Source: Mesostigma viride (lineage: Eukaryota; Streptophyta; Mesostigmatophyceae; Mesostigmatales; Mesostigmataceae). Taken from it: a stretch of DNA of 64,000 bases. The stretch lies in NCBI GenBank assembly GCA_009746045.1, contig RPFO01000065.1, positions 1,709,424 to 1,773,423 on the forward strand. The letters run 5' to 3'. The notes under the pieces are model-generated. The model was not told where the DNA came from. It ran no database searches and was given only the letters and a program-made list of their open reading frames with translations. The position numbers were made by a program, and so were the translations under genes. Shown piece after piece: positions 42,301-52,700 of this stretch (position 1 is the stretch's first letter; each line of letters opens with the position of its first letter).

Positions 42301-45300
42301 TCAAGGTGGCGGGCATCACGCAGGCGACTGACGAGAGCAGCCGCTACGTCACGGATTACCTGCAGGGTTGCAACGGGTTTGCGATCATCGGCATGGTCTC
42401 GGAGATGGGGCAGGAGCGTGACGAGTGGAAGAGGGACAACCAGGTGGGTGCGACAGCAGGGGTTGTAGGGGGGGCTAGGGGGTAGAGGATGGGGGGCATC
42501 ATCTAGCACATTTTGCTGAAAGGTGGACGGTTGCAGGGGGCGGGATCTGGGGGGGGAATGCATCGGGCAAGGCATGCCAGGGGCAGTGATCAATGATCGC
42601 TGGCGGAGGGGTTTCAGAGAGAAAGTTTCAGAGGGAGTTTTGACAGGGGAGGTTTGAGGTTTTGTTGAGAAAACTGTGGGTGATGGGACCAGCTGTCTTG
42701 GGGGCTGAGGCGGGGGCTGGGGTTTGGGCTGGGGCTTGCTTGTGGCTAGAGTGGTGTTTTCTCTTGCACCTTTTTGTGGTGCTGCCACTGTCTTTGTGTA
42801 GGCGCTTGTTTGCAGGTGACCAACGGCAGCTGCTGCCACATGATGGCATCTGGGCACCCGGTTCGGTGAGGGTTGGGCGTGGTGGCACCTGTCCACTGTT
42901 TCAATGACCCCATCCACGAACTGCATAGATGCCACCCTCTCCTTCTATGCCATCCCTCCTCGTCCTCTGCCACCCCTCCCCTTGCCTAACGACAAGGTCT
43001 TGCGGGCATGAAGGTTGACTGTGTTTGGGCGTTGGCAAGTCAAGGTCCTGTGGGCATGAGGGTTGGTTGTGGTTGGGCACGGGCTTGGGCAGCAGCCGCA
43101 TGTTTTCGCTCACCCCATCCGCATTCCTCCATCGGCGCCACCTCTCCTTTTCCTCCTGTGCCACCCCTCCCTGTGCCGCAGGACAAGGTCATGCTGGTTG
43201 ACGACTACGGTGTGAACAAGGACGAGGTGCTCGTGGGTGTCTTTGATGGGTGAGTGGGGAGTGGCCGGGAGCATGTATTCACTAGATCATTTTACGCGCG
43301 AAACCATGGTTCGGCTGTAGCGATCCCATTGGCTCTGGCGTTTGACAGGCTGTGGCAGCTTGGGCAGTGGCAGCCAGAAGCCTAGGTTGTGCATCGTGCA
43401 CGATCCGGCATGTTTACGTCGTTGTTTCTGTCATGTCATCATGTCCGTGCATTGGTGCCGCGTCCCTGGTCATCCGAGGCTGACACCCTGGTGTGCCTGC
43501 TGTGTGTGTTTCTGCGTGGCTCCTGTTACCCCCCCTGCTCTTGTGCCCTGCTCCTGTGCCCTGCTCCTGTGCCCTGCTCCTGTGCCCTGCTCTTGTGCCC
43601 TGCTCTTGTGCCCTGCTCCTGTGCCCTGCTCTTGTGCCCTGCTCCTGTGCCCTGCTCTTGTGCCCTGCTCTTGTGCCCTGCTCCTGTGCCCTGCTCTTGT
43701 GCCCTGCTCTTGTGCCCTGCTCCTGTGCCCTGCTCTTGTGCCCTGCTCCTGTGCCCTGCTCTTGTGCCCTGCTCCTGTGCCCTGCTCCTGTGCCCTGCTC
43801 TTTTGCCCTGCTCCTGTGCCCTGCTCTTGTGCCCCTGCTCTGGTCTCCTTGCCCTGTCTCCCCTCTGCTTGCGTTCCCCCTACAGGCATGGTCCCAGCGG
43901 CACATCTGCGGCGGAGTTTGTCGCGGATGACATGAAGGAGGAGATGCATGAACAAATGGTGGGTGGCACCACGGCTGGCTGCGACCGGTCGTCTGACTGG
44001 TTTCATGCTATAGTGTAATGACTTTCTAGTATGGGTAGCCAGGCAGCACATGCGTGCAACCAGCCAGCCATTTACTTCTCATTGGAAGTTGGAGACGTGT
44101 TCCGCGGACTACCTTCTGCGGAACATCTCTCTCACCCTGAGACATACACCATTTGCTTTTACCCTGAAGCAACTGTCCTTCTCTCGTTCTCTCGGCGGCT
44201 GTGTCTGCCATTGCCTGTTGCCTGCCGCTGGGTATGCCGTTACCTCACCTGGCCATCCCTTTTTTTCTGCTGATGATAGCCACACATGCCTTGCTCCCTG
44301 CCCCTGCCCTCCCCTGCCATGTGCGCTGTCGGGTTCTATACGTGGCGCTGCCACCTGTCCCAATGCCATGCGACTCGTGGAACCATCGCGTCCCTGCAGG
44401 ACACGCTGGCCCAGAACCCAGCGGCCGTCTTCAGCCACGCGTTCCAGACGGTCAACATGGTGAGAAGGGGCGCGTGCGCATGGGTGTGCGCGGGGAGCAT
44501 GCGTGCACGTTTAGGGTGGGTTTGTCTCACGTAACATGTCCAGTGGGCGCGTTGAGCACACATGCCCATAAATTTGCATGGATCAAAAGCATGGTGGCAC
44601 GACTGTCTCCTCAACCCTGGGAATTGGCGCAGTAACCCATTTTCCTGTTCTTGCCTTGGCGGCCTCCTTTTGTCCTCCCTCCTCCCTCCTCCCTCCTTCC
44701 TCCGCACTCCGCACTATGCCCGCCTCCCGCCTCCCGCCGCCCGCCGCCCGCCGCCCGCCGCCCGCCGCCCGCCTCCCTCCTCCCTCCTCCCTCCTCCCTC
44801 CCTCCTCCCTCCTCCCTCCTCCCTCCTCCCTCCTCCCTCCTCCCTCCTCCCTCCTCCCTCCTCCCTCCTCCCTCCTCCCTCCTCCCTCCTCCCTCCTCCC
44901 TCCTCCCTCCTCCCTCCCTTCCTCCCGTTATCGCCGCAGAACCTGCGCCGCTCCTACGTGGACTGCAAGCTGAGCGGCACCACCGCGGCGGTGGTGCACC
45001 TCAAGGAGACCACACTGACGTGCGCGTGGGTGGGCGACAGCCGCGCGGTGCTGGGCCGGCTGATGGTCAACGAGCAGGGCTTCTCGCTCGTGCAGGCGGT
45101 GCAGGTGCGGCAAGCTTGGGCCCTGCGGCCGATGGTTGGTCCCTGCGGCCGTGAGCATTAGTCTGCAAAGCACCGTGCATTTATTGTTTGGGCAGCGCGC
45201 ACACATCAGGTATCAGACTAGAACGGACGAACTGACGAGTTGGACTCACCATCACACAGGGGGTCATCGGCGACAGCATTTCGCAGATGGATGCTCAACA

Positions 45301-47199
45301 CGGGACATGCACACTTGCCTTTTATTGGGTTACGTTGGTCAGTGAATGTGTGCGCACTGTTGTGTGTGCACAGAGCCCTGGGCACTACACACAGGGGATG
45401 CCACCCAACTGCAGACACCCAGGCACAGAAGCGCTGCTCCCTTATTTGCTAGCATGGGGCGCCAATTGTGGATTCCTGTAAGGAGAAGCTGTTTCCATGC
45501 TTCTGGCATTCCATGCATACTGCAAATCGTGAAATGTCCAGTCCGGGTGAACTGCTTGTTTCTCCTTGCGTGCCAGCATAATGGGGCCTAGCTGCAGGCC
45601 TCACATGTTGTACACCCGGTTGGCAAGACGCTGTCTCCACTCTGTGCTCTTGCATTAGAGATCAGGCACAAGCATGCTGACACCTCGTGACCCTCCCCCC
45701 ACAGGCCCCCTTTCCCCCCACATGCCCCTTACTTACCCCCTGTCACTTTCATCCCCACCTCTCAACCCCGAAACCCCAAACCCCACGGCCTCGTTCCCCC
45801 AGCTGAGTCAGGACCACAAGCCGGGCCTACCCGATGAGATGGCGCGCATCACGGTCAGCGGCGGCCGCGTGGACCGTCTCATCATCGACGAGACGGGCGA
45901 GCGCGTGGGGCCGCTGCGCGTGTTCACAAAGGTGAGGGGGAAGTGGTTTCCGTGTTCACATTGGTGTTCTAGGGGGGGCAGCGCGCGTGTTACCACAGGT
46001 AGCGGGGGAGGTCAAGGGGAAAGGGGAAAATGAGCGGGGGCATGCCTGGGAGCCGCCTCTGTGCCATGCTCTTGCTCACAGTACGAGGGCCTCGCTCGGT
46101 GCGGAACACACGGGGCCGCCACCGGAGGGCGGATCGGTACTGTGCATGTGTGACCGTAAGGGACATGGTAGGACCCATGGGATCGGGGAAGCGATGTTGT
46201 ATTCCTTGGCCGTTGCTGGGGTGAGCAGTGCCTGGCAACAGGCAGAGCGGGCACATGGCTGTTTCTACCACCCTTGGTGTACGTGCGCCCAAGCACACAA
46301 TGTTCACGCCCGTGTTTCCAGAGGGAGACGATGTCGACACAGTCGGTCACAGACCGCCTGCCTCGACGATAGTCAGCCATGGAACGGATGGCATCCGTCA
46401 CGGTGGCTCCAAGTCATGTTGGCTCGGGGGCGACACGACATGTCATCATCGTCTGTTGCAACCTGCCCTTTTGGGAGGTCATGCCACAGAGCCAGCAAGG
46501 GGGGCTGCTCTGCGTTGCCAGCATGCTGCAAACGGCTGGAAGGAGCAACAACGATGCCTAATGACTGTCATATCTCTCCCTCCCTCATCCATGCCTACCT
46601 GATCAACTGTCCACGCTCGCTGGTACCATCCCACTTGGACATGCCCCCGCCTCCCACACCACCCCCACCAACACCTTTGTCATCACCCGCTGCTCTGCTG
46701 TCGACTCTTTCCACCCCCTTCTTCTTGGGGGCCTTTTTAACCTGTTTGCTCTTCTGGCCTCTTTGCCTCCTTGACCCTTCTCTCTGCTGTTTGAATCCTT
46801 GTCTCTCCTCGCCAGTACACGTGGTCCCCCGGCCTGGCCATCTCCCGCTCCATGGGCGACATCTTCGCGCACGACGTTGGGGTAATCGCGGAGCCCGACA
46901 TCCGCACGCATGTCATCAAGCCGACCGACCGCTTCCTCATATTGGGCACCAAGGGCCTGTGGGCGTTCCTCTCCAATGAGGACGCGGTGGCGACGGTGGT
47001 GGGCAACCGCGACCCGCAGGACGCGGCACAGCTCCTGCTGAAGAAGGCCAAGGAGCTGTGGCAGGAGAACGAGGGCGACACGCGCGATGACATCAGCGTG
47101 ATCGTGATCAACTTCAACCACGAAGCGCTCGAGGAGGCCGCTGAGGCGCGGCTGGGCTATGTGGAGGATAACTACACGGATAGCGAAGCAGAGGCGTAA
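36347..47199 (+). CDS. PP2C-family protein phosphatase with RRxS-repeat N-terminal extension
   Basis: Proposed exons: 36347-36421, 36561-36617, 37030-37074, 38163-38281, (one link uncertain), 39548-39605, 39933-40044, 40649-42443, 43182-43249, 43886-43958, 44400-44459, 44940-45104, 45803-45931, 46816-47199. From 39548 onward all phases agree. The catalytic domain shows GVFDG/HG across 43249/43886, DCKLSGTTAAVV, AWVGDSRAVL, LSQDHKP, GLAISRSMGD and DDISVIVINF, so Ser/Thr dephosphorylation by a PPM/PP2C fold is the family role. However, the motif usually SDGLWD/E reads TKGLWA (Lys codon 46951-46953, Ala 46963-46965), which removes a metal-ligand Asp. The exon 40649-42443 encodes a disordered, Arg/Pro/Gly-rich extension with about 15 RRxSxVD motifs. 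The ATG at 36347 has a good context (AAAATGG). The link between 38281 and 39548 needs a further exon (38541-about 38640 is possible). Small upstream exons are tentative. Confidence 0.88.
37466..37690 (+). repeat. 13-bp CCCCCCTTGTGTC minisatellite in PP2C intron
   Basis: About 17 units of CCCCCCTTGTGTC with TTGTATT and TTCTGTC variants. It is pyrimidine-rich on the sense strand and lies in the long intron between 37074 and 38163. Confidence 0.93.
37928..38043 (+). repeat. 15-bp GGCAACCCTAGTACT repeat
   Basis: Eight units of GGCAACCCTAGTACT. It could encode a repeated Ala-Thr-Leu-Val-Leu, but the phase-consistent 3' splice site at 38162 (after a long C tract) places it in the intron. Confidence 0.9.
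38282..38953 (+). other. PP2C intron sequence, possible missing exon
   Basis: The phase after 38281 requires an exon of length 3n+1 before 39548. The segment 38541-38640, preceded by CTGAGTTCCAG, would fit the phase, but its donor is weak. Otherwise nothing is recognised. Confidence 0.35.
38954..39316 (+). repeat. 40-bp minisatellite, nine copies
   Basis: Units contain TACCTCCTATACAACATGAC and ATATGGTTCGAATGGGTGTG. The first copy differs at a few positions and the rest are identical. It lies in a PP2C intron. Confidence 0.95.
40986..41966 (+). repeat. Coding RRxSxVD motif array
   Basis: Within the PP2C extension the heptad Arg-Arg-(Ile/Thr/Met/Val)-Ser-x-Val-Asp recurs about 15 times at irregular spacing, for example RRISQVD, RRTSDVD, RRMSDVD, RRTSHVD and RRTSVVD. 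Two variants begin HRLS and PRVS. Two looser copies, ARRLSQSE and MRRLSQTI, follow near 42165-42230. Arg-Arg-x-Ser is the classical basophilic (PKA/AGC-type) kinase site. Confidence 0.9.
43535..43850 (+). repeat. 13-bp CCCTGCTCYTGTG minisatellite in PP2C intron
   Basis: About 23 units alternate CTCCTGTG and CTCTTGTG versions. The array is pyrimidine-rich on the sense strand and ends about 35 bases before the 3' splice site at 43885. Confidence 0.95.
44670..44927 (+). repeat. CCTCCCT-type pyrimidine array in PP2C intron
   Basis: CTCCCTC repeats with an internal CGCCGCC stretch near 44730-44770. The array ends about a dozen bases before the 3' splice site at 44939 and so forms its polypyrimidine tract. 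Confidence 0.95.
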
Positions 47200-47293
47200 T
47201 GGGGGGCGGGGGGATGTGATATCCCTGTCGTGAGCACCCTACTGTGTGCATTTGTTCAGCACATGATGTGTACCTGTGATTGTAGATGGGTTA

Positions 47294-47298
47294 TGTAA
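47294..47298 (+). terminator. UGUAA polyadenylation signal
   Basis: TGTAA in GGTTATGTAAGC lies 95 bases after the PP2C stop codon. Confidence 0.6.
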
Positions 47299-47679
47299 GC
47301 AATCAAAGGAGTGCCCTGGGTGGAGGCGAACTACACCGGGGGCCCCCCAGTTGCCATACATTCAGCGTGCTTCCTATGCAAACCTATGTACATACACTTA
47401 TGAATTGATTAATACACTTATGTATTTTTTATACATGTTCCCATTGATCAATCATTAACTTGCACTATAGGTGCTGAAGCTAAGGTCAATTGGAGTGCCT
47501 TCCTACCAGAGAAACAAGTTTATAACAATAAGTGTGTGCAGGCTTTAACAGTTGAGCCTAGCCACACCCTCAATTTAATCATTGTACAAGTCATTGTCAA
47601 GTTAGGCCAGTTCACCATGCTGGGGCCCAGCACATGCCCCCTTGGTCCAATCTTGTCTCCAACAGCAGCGAGGGTGGGT

Positions 47680-47945
47680 GGGTGGGAGCTCAAAAAAGGC
47701 CTCCCTACGTTCACCACACCACTCTAAGGACGGTGTGAAAATGAAAAACAAAGCACAGGTCTCAAGGCGCCGCGCCCCCCTCAATCAAGGGCGGGCATGC
47801 ACGGTTGCCAGTAGGCACTAGTACCGGCACTACGCCGGTCCCCTTCTCTCTAGTCCTATGTAACAACAAGCACCTTACATGGTGTAGGTGACGTACAGTA
47901 GAGCTACGCTACAGGCGACAGATTGGCCCCCTTTGAGCCCGCCGC
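47680..47945. repeat. Direct repeat, copy 1 (about 260 bp)
   Basis: Begins GAGCTCAAAAAAGGCC, contains TTCACCACACCACTCT, CACAGGTCTCAAGGCGCCGC and CTCTAGTCCTATGTAACAAC, and ends CGCAACATA. Copy 2 is at 49345-49624. A further repeat, CACCATGCTGGGGCCCAGCA, occurs at 47615 and 47978. No coding function is recognised. Confidence 0.85.
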
Positions 47946-49344
47946 AACATAACTATAAAATTTCGTTAGGCAAGTTCACCATGCTGGGGCCCAGCACATG
48001 CCCCCTTGGTCCACTGATCTTGTCCCACATCTCCATCTCTGGCCACCCAGGCTGTTTCCAGCCCTGGTGGTAGGAACGCAACCACTTGGAATGCTGGGCT
48101 CTTGTTGGCATGATGATGCCCCCCCTCCGGCCCCCGTGTGGCCGCTACGGTTTCCCGGCGGACGCAGGGCGGAGCCACATGCGTTCCCCTTATTACAGGG
48201 GCGCATCCCAGTGCTGCGATGCACTTTAGGACTTATGCCACCTGGAAACGTCTCCAGCTCACCCAACCACCAGCACCAGCCCACCGGCGAAGCCGCTGGG
48301 ATTTCCCGAGGGTAGAGCCACTGCCACGGCGGCTCTGGATTCCCCCCCATCGTGATCAGTGATAATGATGGCTGCGGACAGCTCCTAGCGCCAAGGCTTA
48401 CCATCGTCATGGTGTCACGAGCCTTGACTGACACAGCCGCAGCCGAGTCGAGCTTTATTATGGAATATAATGCATTTTCTTAAAAAATCCCCCGACCTCA
48501 CTACCGGGCTCCGTGCGCACCCCCCCTCAAGGGGGGCGCTGGAAAACGGCAAGGCAAAGCGGAGCCCGCCGCCTTTGGGCGGGCGCATTCAAAGCCCGTT
48601 GCGTTTTCCAGCGCGCCCCGGCGCAATGGGAAAGTGTTTATCCAGGCTTGCCAGGCCCTGTAGCGTTTTTCAAAGAGTTTTTATAAGTGTCCGCATGAAT
48701 TCCCACGGTTTACCGCGGCCGGCTTCCCACCTCTCCCTTATCGCCAAGGGCAGAAGGGGCCTGCTCGCCCGGAGCGCCGAGAGGGTACAGCTAGGGTGCC
48801 TGCCGCCCTCCCCATGCCGACAGCCGGACCCCCCCGACCCACAGCAGCCGCTGCCATTGGTGCACCCTCCTCCGCCTCTAGTTTCTCTTGACCGGACCCC
48901 AATCTATATGAAAAACGCCCTGCTTCCCTCGTGCACGCCGCTACACGGCTGGGGATAAAAAATACCCGGCAGACACTTTATACTCGAGGGCAAGTCTAGC
49001 GTTTCCTTCAATTGTCACCTCGAGCGCTGTCCTTTCACAGGGCTCTCCGCCAAAATCCACCTTCTCTAAAAACCGCCTTCCCTCTTCCTTGACTTTCGAA
49101 ATTTAAGTCACTAAACGGGCTCTCAACTGGAGCCCGGCCGGCGCACCCCAGCGCAATGGGGGAACACCCTAGGACCAGCGTACTACAACCCGGCCTTCAC
49201 CAATATTTTGAAAAATAGCGGGTCACCTCTCCGTAACACGGGCCGGAGTCTGGCAACGTCGACTTACTTGGGCGTAACAGCCATAGTGGCCGCAAAGCGG
49301 CCCCCCTAGCGGCCAGCCCACCTTTCCTCACATTGGAAAGACTG
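47946..49344. other. 1.4 kb between the direct repeats
   Basis: GC-rich in 48050-48900, with a 162-residue frame at 48470-48958 that matches nothing I know. No reverse transcriptase, integrase, tRNA or primer-binding site was recognised, so an LTR retrotransposon is not supported. Confidence 0.45.
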
Positions 49345-49624
49345 TTGTGAGCTGCAAAAAGACCTTGAATCCTACGTTCACCACACCACTCTCTAAGTAC
49401 GGTGTGAAAATGAAAAACAAATCACAGGTCTCAAGGCGCCGCGCCCCCCTCAATCAAGGGCGGGCACGGTTGCCAGTAGGCACTAGTACCGGCGCAACGC
49501 CGGTCCCCTTCTCTCTAGTCCTATGTAACAACAAGCACCTCACATGGTGTAGGTGTATTGACGTACGGTATAGAGCTATACGCTACAGGCGGCAGATCGG
49601 GCCCCTTTGAGCCTGCCGCAACAT
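49345..49624. repeat. Direct repeat, copy 2 (about 280 bp)
   Basis: More than 90 % identical by eye to 47680-47945 over most of its length. It is interrupted exactly at its CGCAACAT end by the MITE that follows. Confidence 0.85.
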
Positions 49625-50095
49625 ACACCGTCCGCATTAGTAGTTTTAAATAAATAATTAGCTTCTGGAAAATGTTCTGGCTGAAAACCAGGAAACAAAC
49701 AAAAGAAAATTAATTAATTAACTCCGGGGGCTGAGGACTGGACTCAACAAACAAATAAACAAAATTAAATTAATTAACTCCTGTGGGCTCTGGGTATCAC
49801 TGACCTCCACTGACTCTAGCCTATGGCCGGCGAAGGGGGGGCTTCGGGCCGGATTGCCGGCTGAATTGCCGGTGACGGCGTGTACGATATCTACCAAACA
49901 AACAAGAGAAATTTAATTAAATAAGGACCCACGTGCCTTGAACGGCTGCAGGACAAACAAAAAAACAAAAGGTTTTGATTAAATAATAAAGAACCCGGGA
50001 CTCTAACTGGCTCCCAACAAACAATCCAGGGTTATTCGTAATGCAAATACGGCAAAAATTGACCCATAAATATAAACTACTAATGCGGACGGTGT
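49625..50095. mobile_element. 471-bp MITE with perfect 22-bp terminal inverted repeats
   Basis: The ends at 49625-49646 and 50074-50095 are exact inverse complements over 22 bases, starting ACACCGTCCGCATTAGTAG. AACAT flanks it on both sides (49620-49624 and 50096-50100), a candidate 5-bp target duplication. The interior is AT-rich with several AACAAACAAA and TTAATTAA stretches and no coding capacity. The superfamily is not clear to me. Confidence 0.88.
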
Positions 50096-50159
50096 AACAT
50101 GATATTAATGAGCAGATATAGCTAAAAAATCATATCCCCTTTCGGTAGCGATTACCCGG

Positions 50160-50395
50160 GCTATGGCTGATGTCTTGCTCCGCCGCACGCAGGCTGACTT
50201 TGCGGCGCAGCACGGTTATTAGGCTGTTTACTTCATTCCGCGGACGTGTGGATCGAGTGTCCCGGCATGCCGGCTGTAGATATTTTGTCCTAGTAATATC
50301 TCTTGTTAGCTTTGGCTTTGTTTATTTTTAATTGGGTGCTTTCACTCTGATGTAAGTTATTATAATTTTAAATATCTATTATCCCCTCTGTCCCA
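50160..50395 (+). repeat. Repeat segments shared with the LINE flanks
   Basis: TTTGCGGCGCAGCACGGTTA through GATCGAGTGTCC and GCCGGCTGTAG recurs at 50610-50730. TCTCTTGTTAGC...GGCTTTGTTTAT...CACTCTGATGTAAGT (50300-50375) recurs at 51883-51945. No gene is seen. Confidence 0.75.
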
Positions 50396-51738
50396 GTGGA
50401 GGAGTTCGGGCCTTCGGGGCCATGGGTCCCAAGACGGCGGAGTTTTTTCACAAGTGCTGCCAGCAGCCGGCGGGAAGACCGCCTCGACCTCGAGGGTACG
50501 TCAGTCTGCCCAGTGGTCTGCCCGGACATGGTCCTCGTATTGGCCCGGCAGGGCCAGCCTGTCCCTCGCCCGCACTCGCTCGGTGGCTGAACGTCAGCAC
50601 GCGGGCTGCAACTTTGCGGCGCAGCACGGTTATTATAGGCTGTTTAATTTACTTCATTCCGCGGTGCGGGATCGAGTGTCCCAGGCCTGCATGGCCGGCT
50701 GTAGTTATTTTGTCATGGCATCTCTTGTTTATGGTGCGTGGATCACGTCATGCGCCGGGCACGTGCGCGCTTTACTGCTCTTAAGGGGTTCGAGCCAGGC
50801 TTGGACATCCTTAACGTGAAAGAGCACGGTGGGGTTAGACCTGGTTACCGCCTCGCCGACCTGATTTATGCGGATGATACCACCCTCATCGAGAGCCCCG
50901 AGCACATTCAGACCTGGCTGGACTGCCTGGGCCTGGAGGCGCAGGCGGTGGGGTTGGAGATTAGTGTCAAAACCGAGGCGATGGTGATTGGGGCCTCCAG
51001 TACTGAAACCACCGCTGCCGCGCCTGCTCGACGGGACGGAGGTCCCGTTCCGCGACCGCTTCAAGCTGTTGGGGAGCTGGCTTCCTGACACCGCCGACGA
51101 TGTGGACACCCGCATCGGCCTTGCCTGGGCCAAGCTCCGTTCGCTCACACCCTACTGGCGCTCGAAGGGCCTGAGCGGGCACCGCAAGCGCATGCTCTTC
51201 AAGGTCCTCGTCCTCACGGTGCTCACGTATGGCGCCGAGGCGTGGACCCTCCCACCCAAACTGGCAGCTAGGCTAGACGGCACGGTTTACAGGATGCTCC
51301 GCCAGGTCCTTAACGTAGGTTTTTCCGAGCGTCCGTCATCAGAGTCTTTGTATCATGGCATGCCTCGTGTTTCGGATGAGATTAGGCAGCGTAGGATAGC
51401 ATTTGTAGGACAACTTGCTCGCACCAGCCAGGTCGACACCACCCTCGGTCTGGCCGGCCCCCAGCGGCTTGGCCAGCCAGGGCGGCACATTCTGACCTGG
51501 CCTGGCCCCGAGGACATTCCCAAAAGGGTAGGGAAACCTGTCACGAACTACGTTCAGATGTTGCTGGACGACCTAGTCGGGTCCCAGCCCAGTTTGAGCA
51601 CCGCATCCACTCTCTCTCTCCCGTCTTTGGACTGCCATGCAGGACAAGACGCGGTGGAAGAAGATTGTCAAGGCGCACACGCCCGACCCTGTGGGCAAGC
51701 CACCTCCCCCCCAGCGGCGGAGGCGTTTTGATGAGTAG
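50396..51738 (+). pseudogene. Non-LTR retrotransposon reverse transcriptase, 5'-truncated and frameshifted
   Basis: The catalytic LIYADDTTLI (YADD box) is at about 50860-50890, followed by LDCLGLEAQAVGLEISVKTE. The frame then shifts near 51000 into LLDGTEVPFRDRFKLLGSWL and further LINE C-terminal motifs including TYGAEAWTL and IAFVGQLARTSQ. Another shift near 51620 precedes the end, WTAMQDKTRWKKIVKAHTP, at a TAG at 51736-51738. The 3' UTR ends ATATGTGCTACATGACCTCC with CCACGGAGG and a TTTAA-rich tail at 51880. The N-terminal endonuclease region is absent and the copy is inactive. Confidence 0.85.
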
Positions 51739-51882
51739 TGTAGTTAGGATTTTCTAGATAGAGTTAGGATAGTTCGATCACGCGGCTTTCTCCACCCCGC
51801 CCATCATGGAATATGTGCTACATGACCTCCCCACGGAGGCATGAACATTATAATTTATAATTTAATTTAATTTAATCTCTTG

Positions 51883-51965
51883 TTAGCGTTGGCTTTGTTT
51901 ATGTTTAATTAGTTGCATGGGTGTCTTCACTCTGATGTAAGTAATTATAATTTTTAATAAATATA
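51883..51965 (+). repeat. Direct repeat of 50300-50385 after the LINE tail
   Basis: TCTCTTGTTAGCGTTGGCTT, CACTCTGATGTAAGT and ATTATAATTTTTAA recur here just after the LINE tail. The two copies bracket the retrotransposon fragment. Confidence 0.7.
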
Positions 51966-52440
51966 TAATCATCGAGAATGATAAATTACGGATGTGAGAA
52001 TGGAATGCAACAGAAGGAAACTAAACCCCCAAAAGAAGAACCCTCAATACAACAATAAGAATCCGACGCGTGCATGCAAGGATCAAGCCTGGCAGCAAAA
52101 GGTACAACTAACGATCGACAACACCAAACTATGTATACGATACACATACAGCTGCCGGTCCACCAAGCCGGGGAAGTGACCTATATACACCATGCACTGG
52201 CCTGGGTCGCAACAAAGTTGGCCCCGACGCGGCAGAATAACACATCAGCCACCGTGCAAGTACGGGAAGGTGAGGGACACGGAGGTGCTGCTGCCGATCA
52301 GTGGCAGCAGCGCCTTCGTATTATTGGCAATACGAGGACCATGTTCGGGCACCCACAGATTGCCGGATCGTTAGCGTATCCGTTTCGCTAGCACGCCCGG
52401 ATGCAGCTGTTGCATGCATAATATGCCTTTGGCATCAGGA
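51966..52440. other. No gene recognised
   Basis: Short frames only; no recognisable domain or repeat. Confidence 0.5.
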
Positions 52441-52560
52441 AGGAGACTGGGGGTCTCTGCATGCCCTTTCTCCTGTTGTGCACACACAGGGATTATAAGC
52501 ACTTCGATGCTCCGTGACTCCCCGACCGGAGCACGTGTTTTATTAATTAATTAATTAATG
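52441..52560 (+). mobile_element. LINE 3' tail with stem-loop (family B, copy 3)
   Basis: Ends GATGCTCCGTGACTCCCCGA-CCGGAGCACG followed by TTTTATTAATTAATTAATTAATG. TGCTCCG and CGGAGCA are perfectly complementary. Confidence 0.75.
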
Positions 52561-52700
52561 TTCGGGCAGACCACAGGGCAGTCTGACCCGCGACTCAGGT
52601 CGAGGCGGTCTTCCCGCCGCTGGCAGCACTTGTAAAAAAACTCCGCCGTCTTGGGGCCTCAAGGACAAAGGGCCGATGACCCGGTGGGGCCCCACATTGC
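52561..52700 (-). mobile_element. Inverted LINE internal fragment
   Basis: On the minus strand this contains CCAAGACGGCGGAGTTTTTT and CGGCGGGAAGACCGCCTCGA, matching the plus-strand start of the RT fragment at 50425-50500. It abuts the preceding LINE tail head to tail in opposite orientation. Confidence 0.7.

Noticed and set aside
43342..44018. Cys-Ala-Leu-Leu-Cys-Pro repeat protein
   Set aside because: 13-bp intronic minisatellite between well-supported PP2C exons.
48470..48958. 162-residue protein gene
   Set aside because: No recognised domain, no splice structure, lies in repeat-flanked DNA; left unassigned.
47680..49624. LTR retrotransposon
   Set aside because: Direct repeats are present but no gag, protease, RT, integrase, primer-binding site or polypurine tract was seen.
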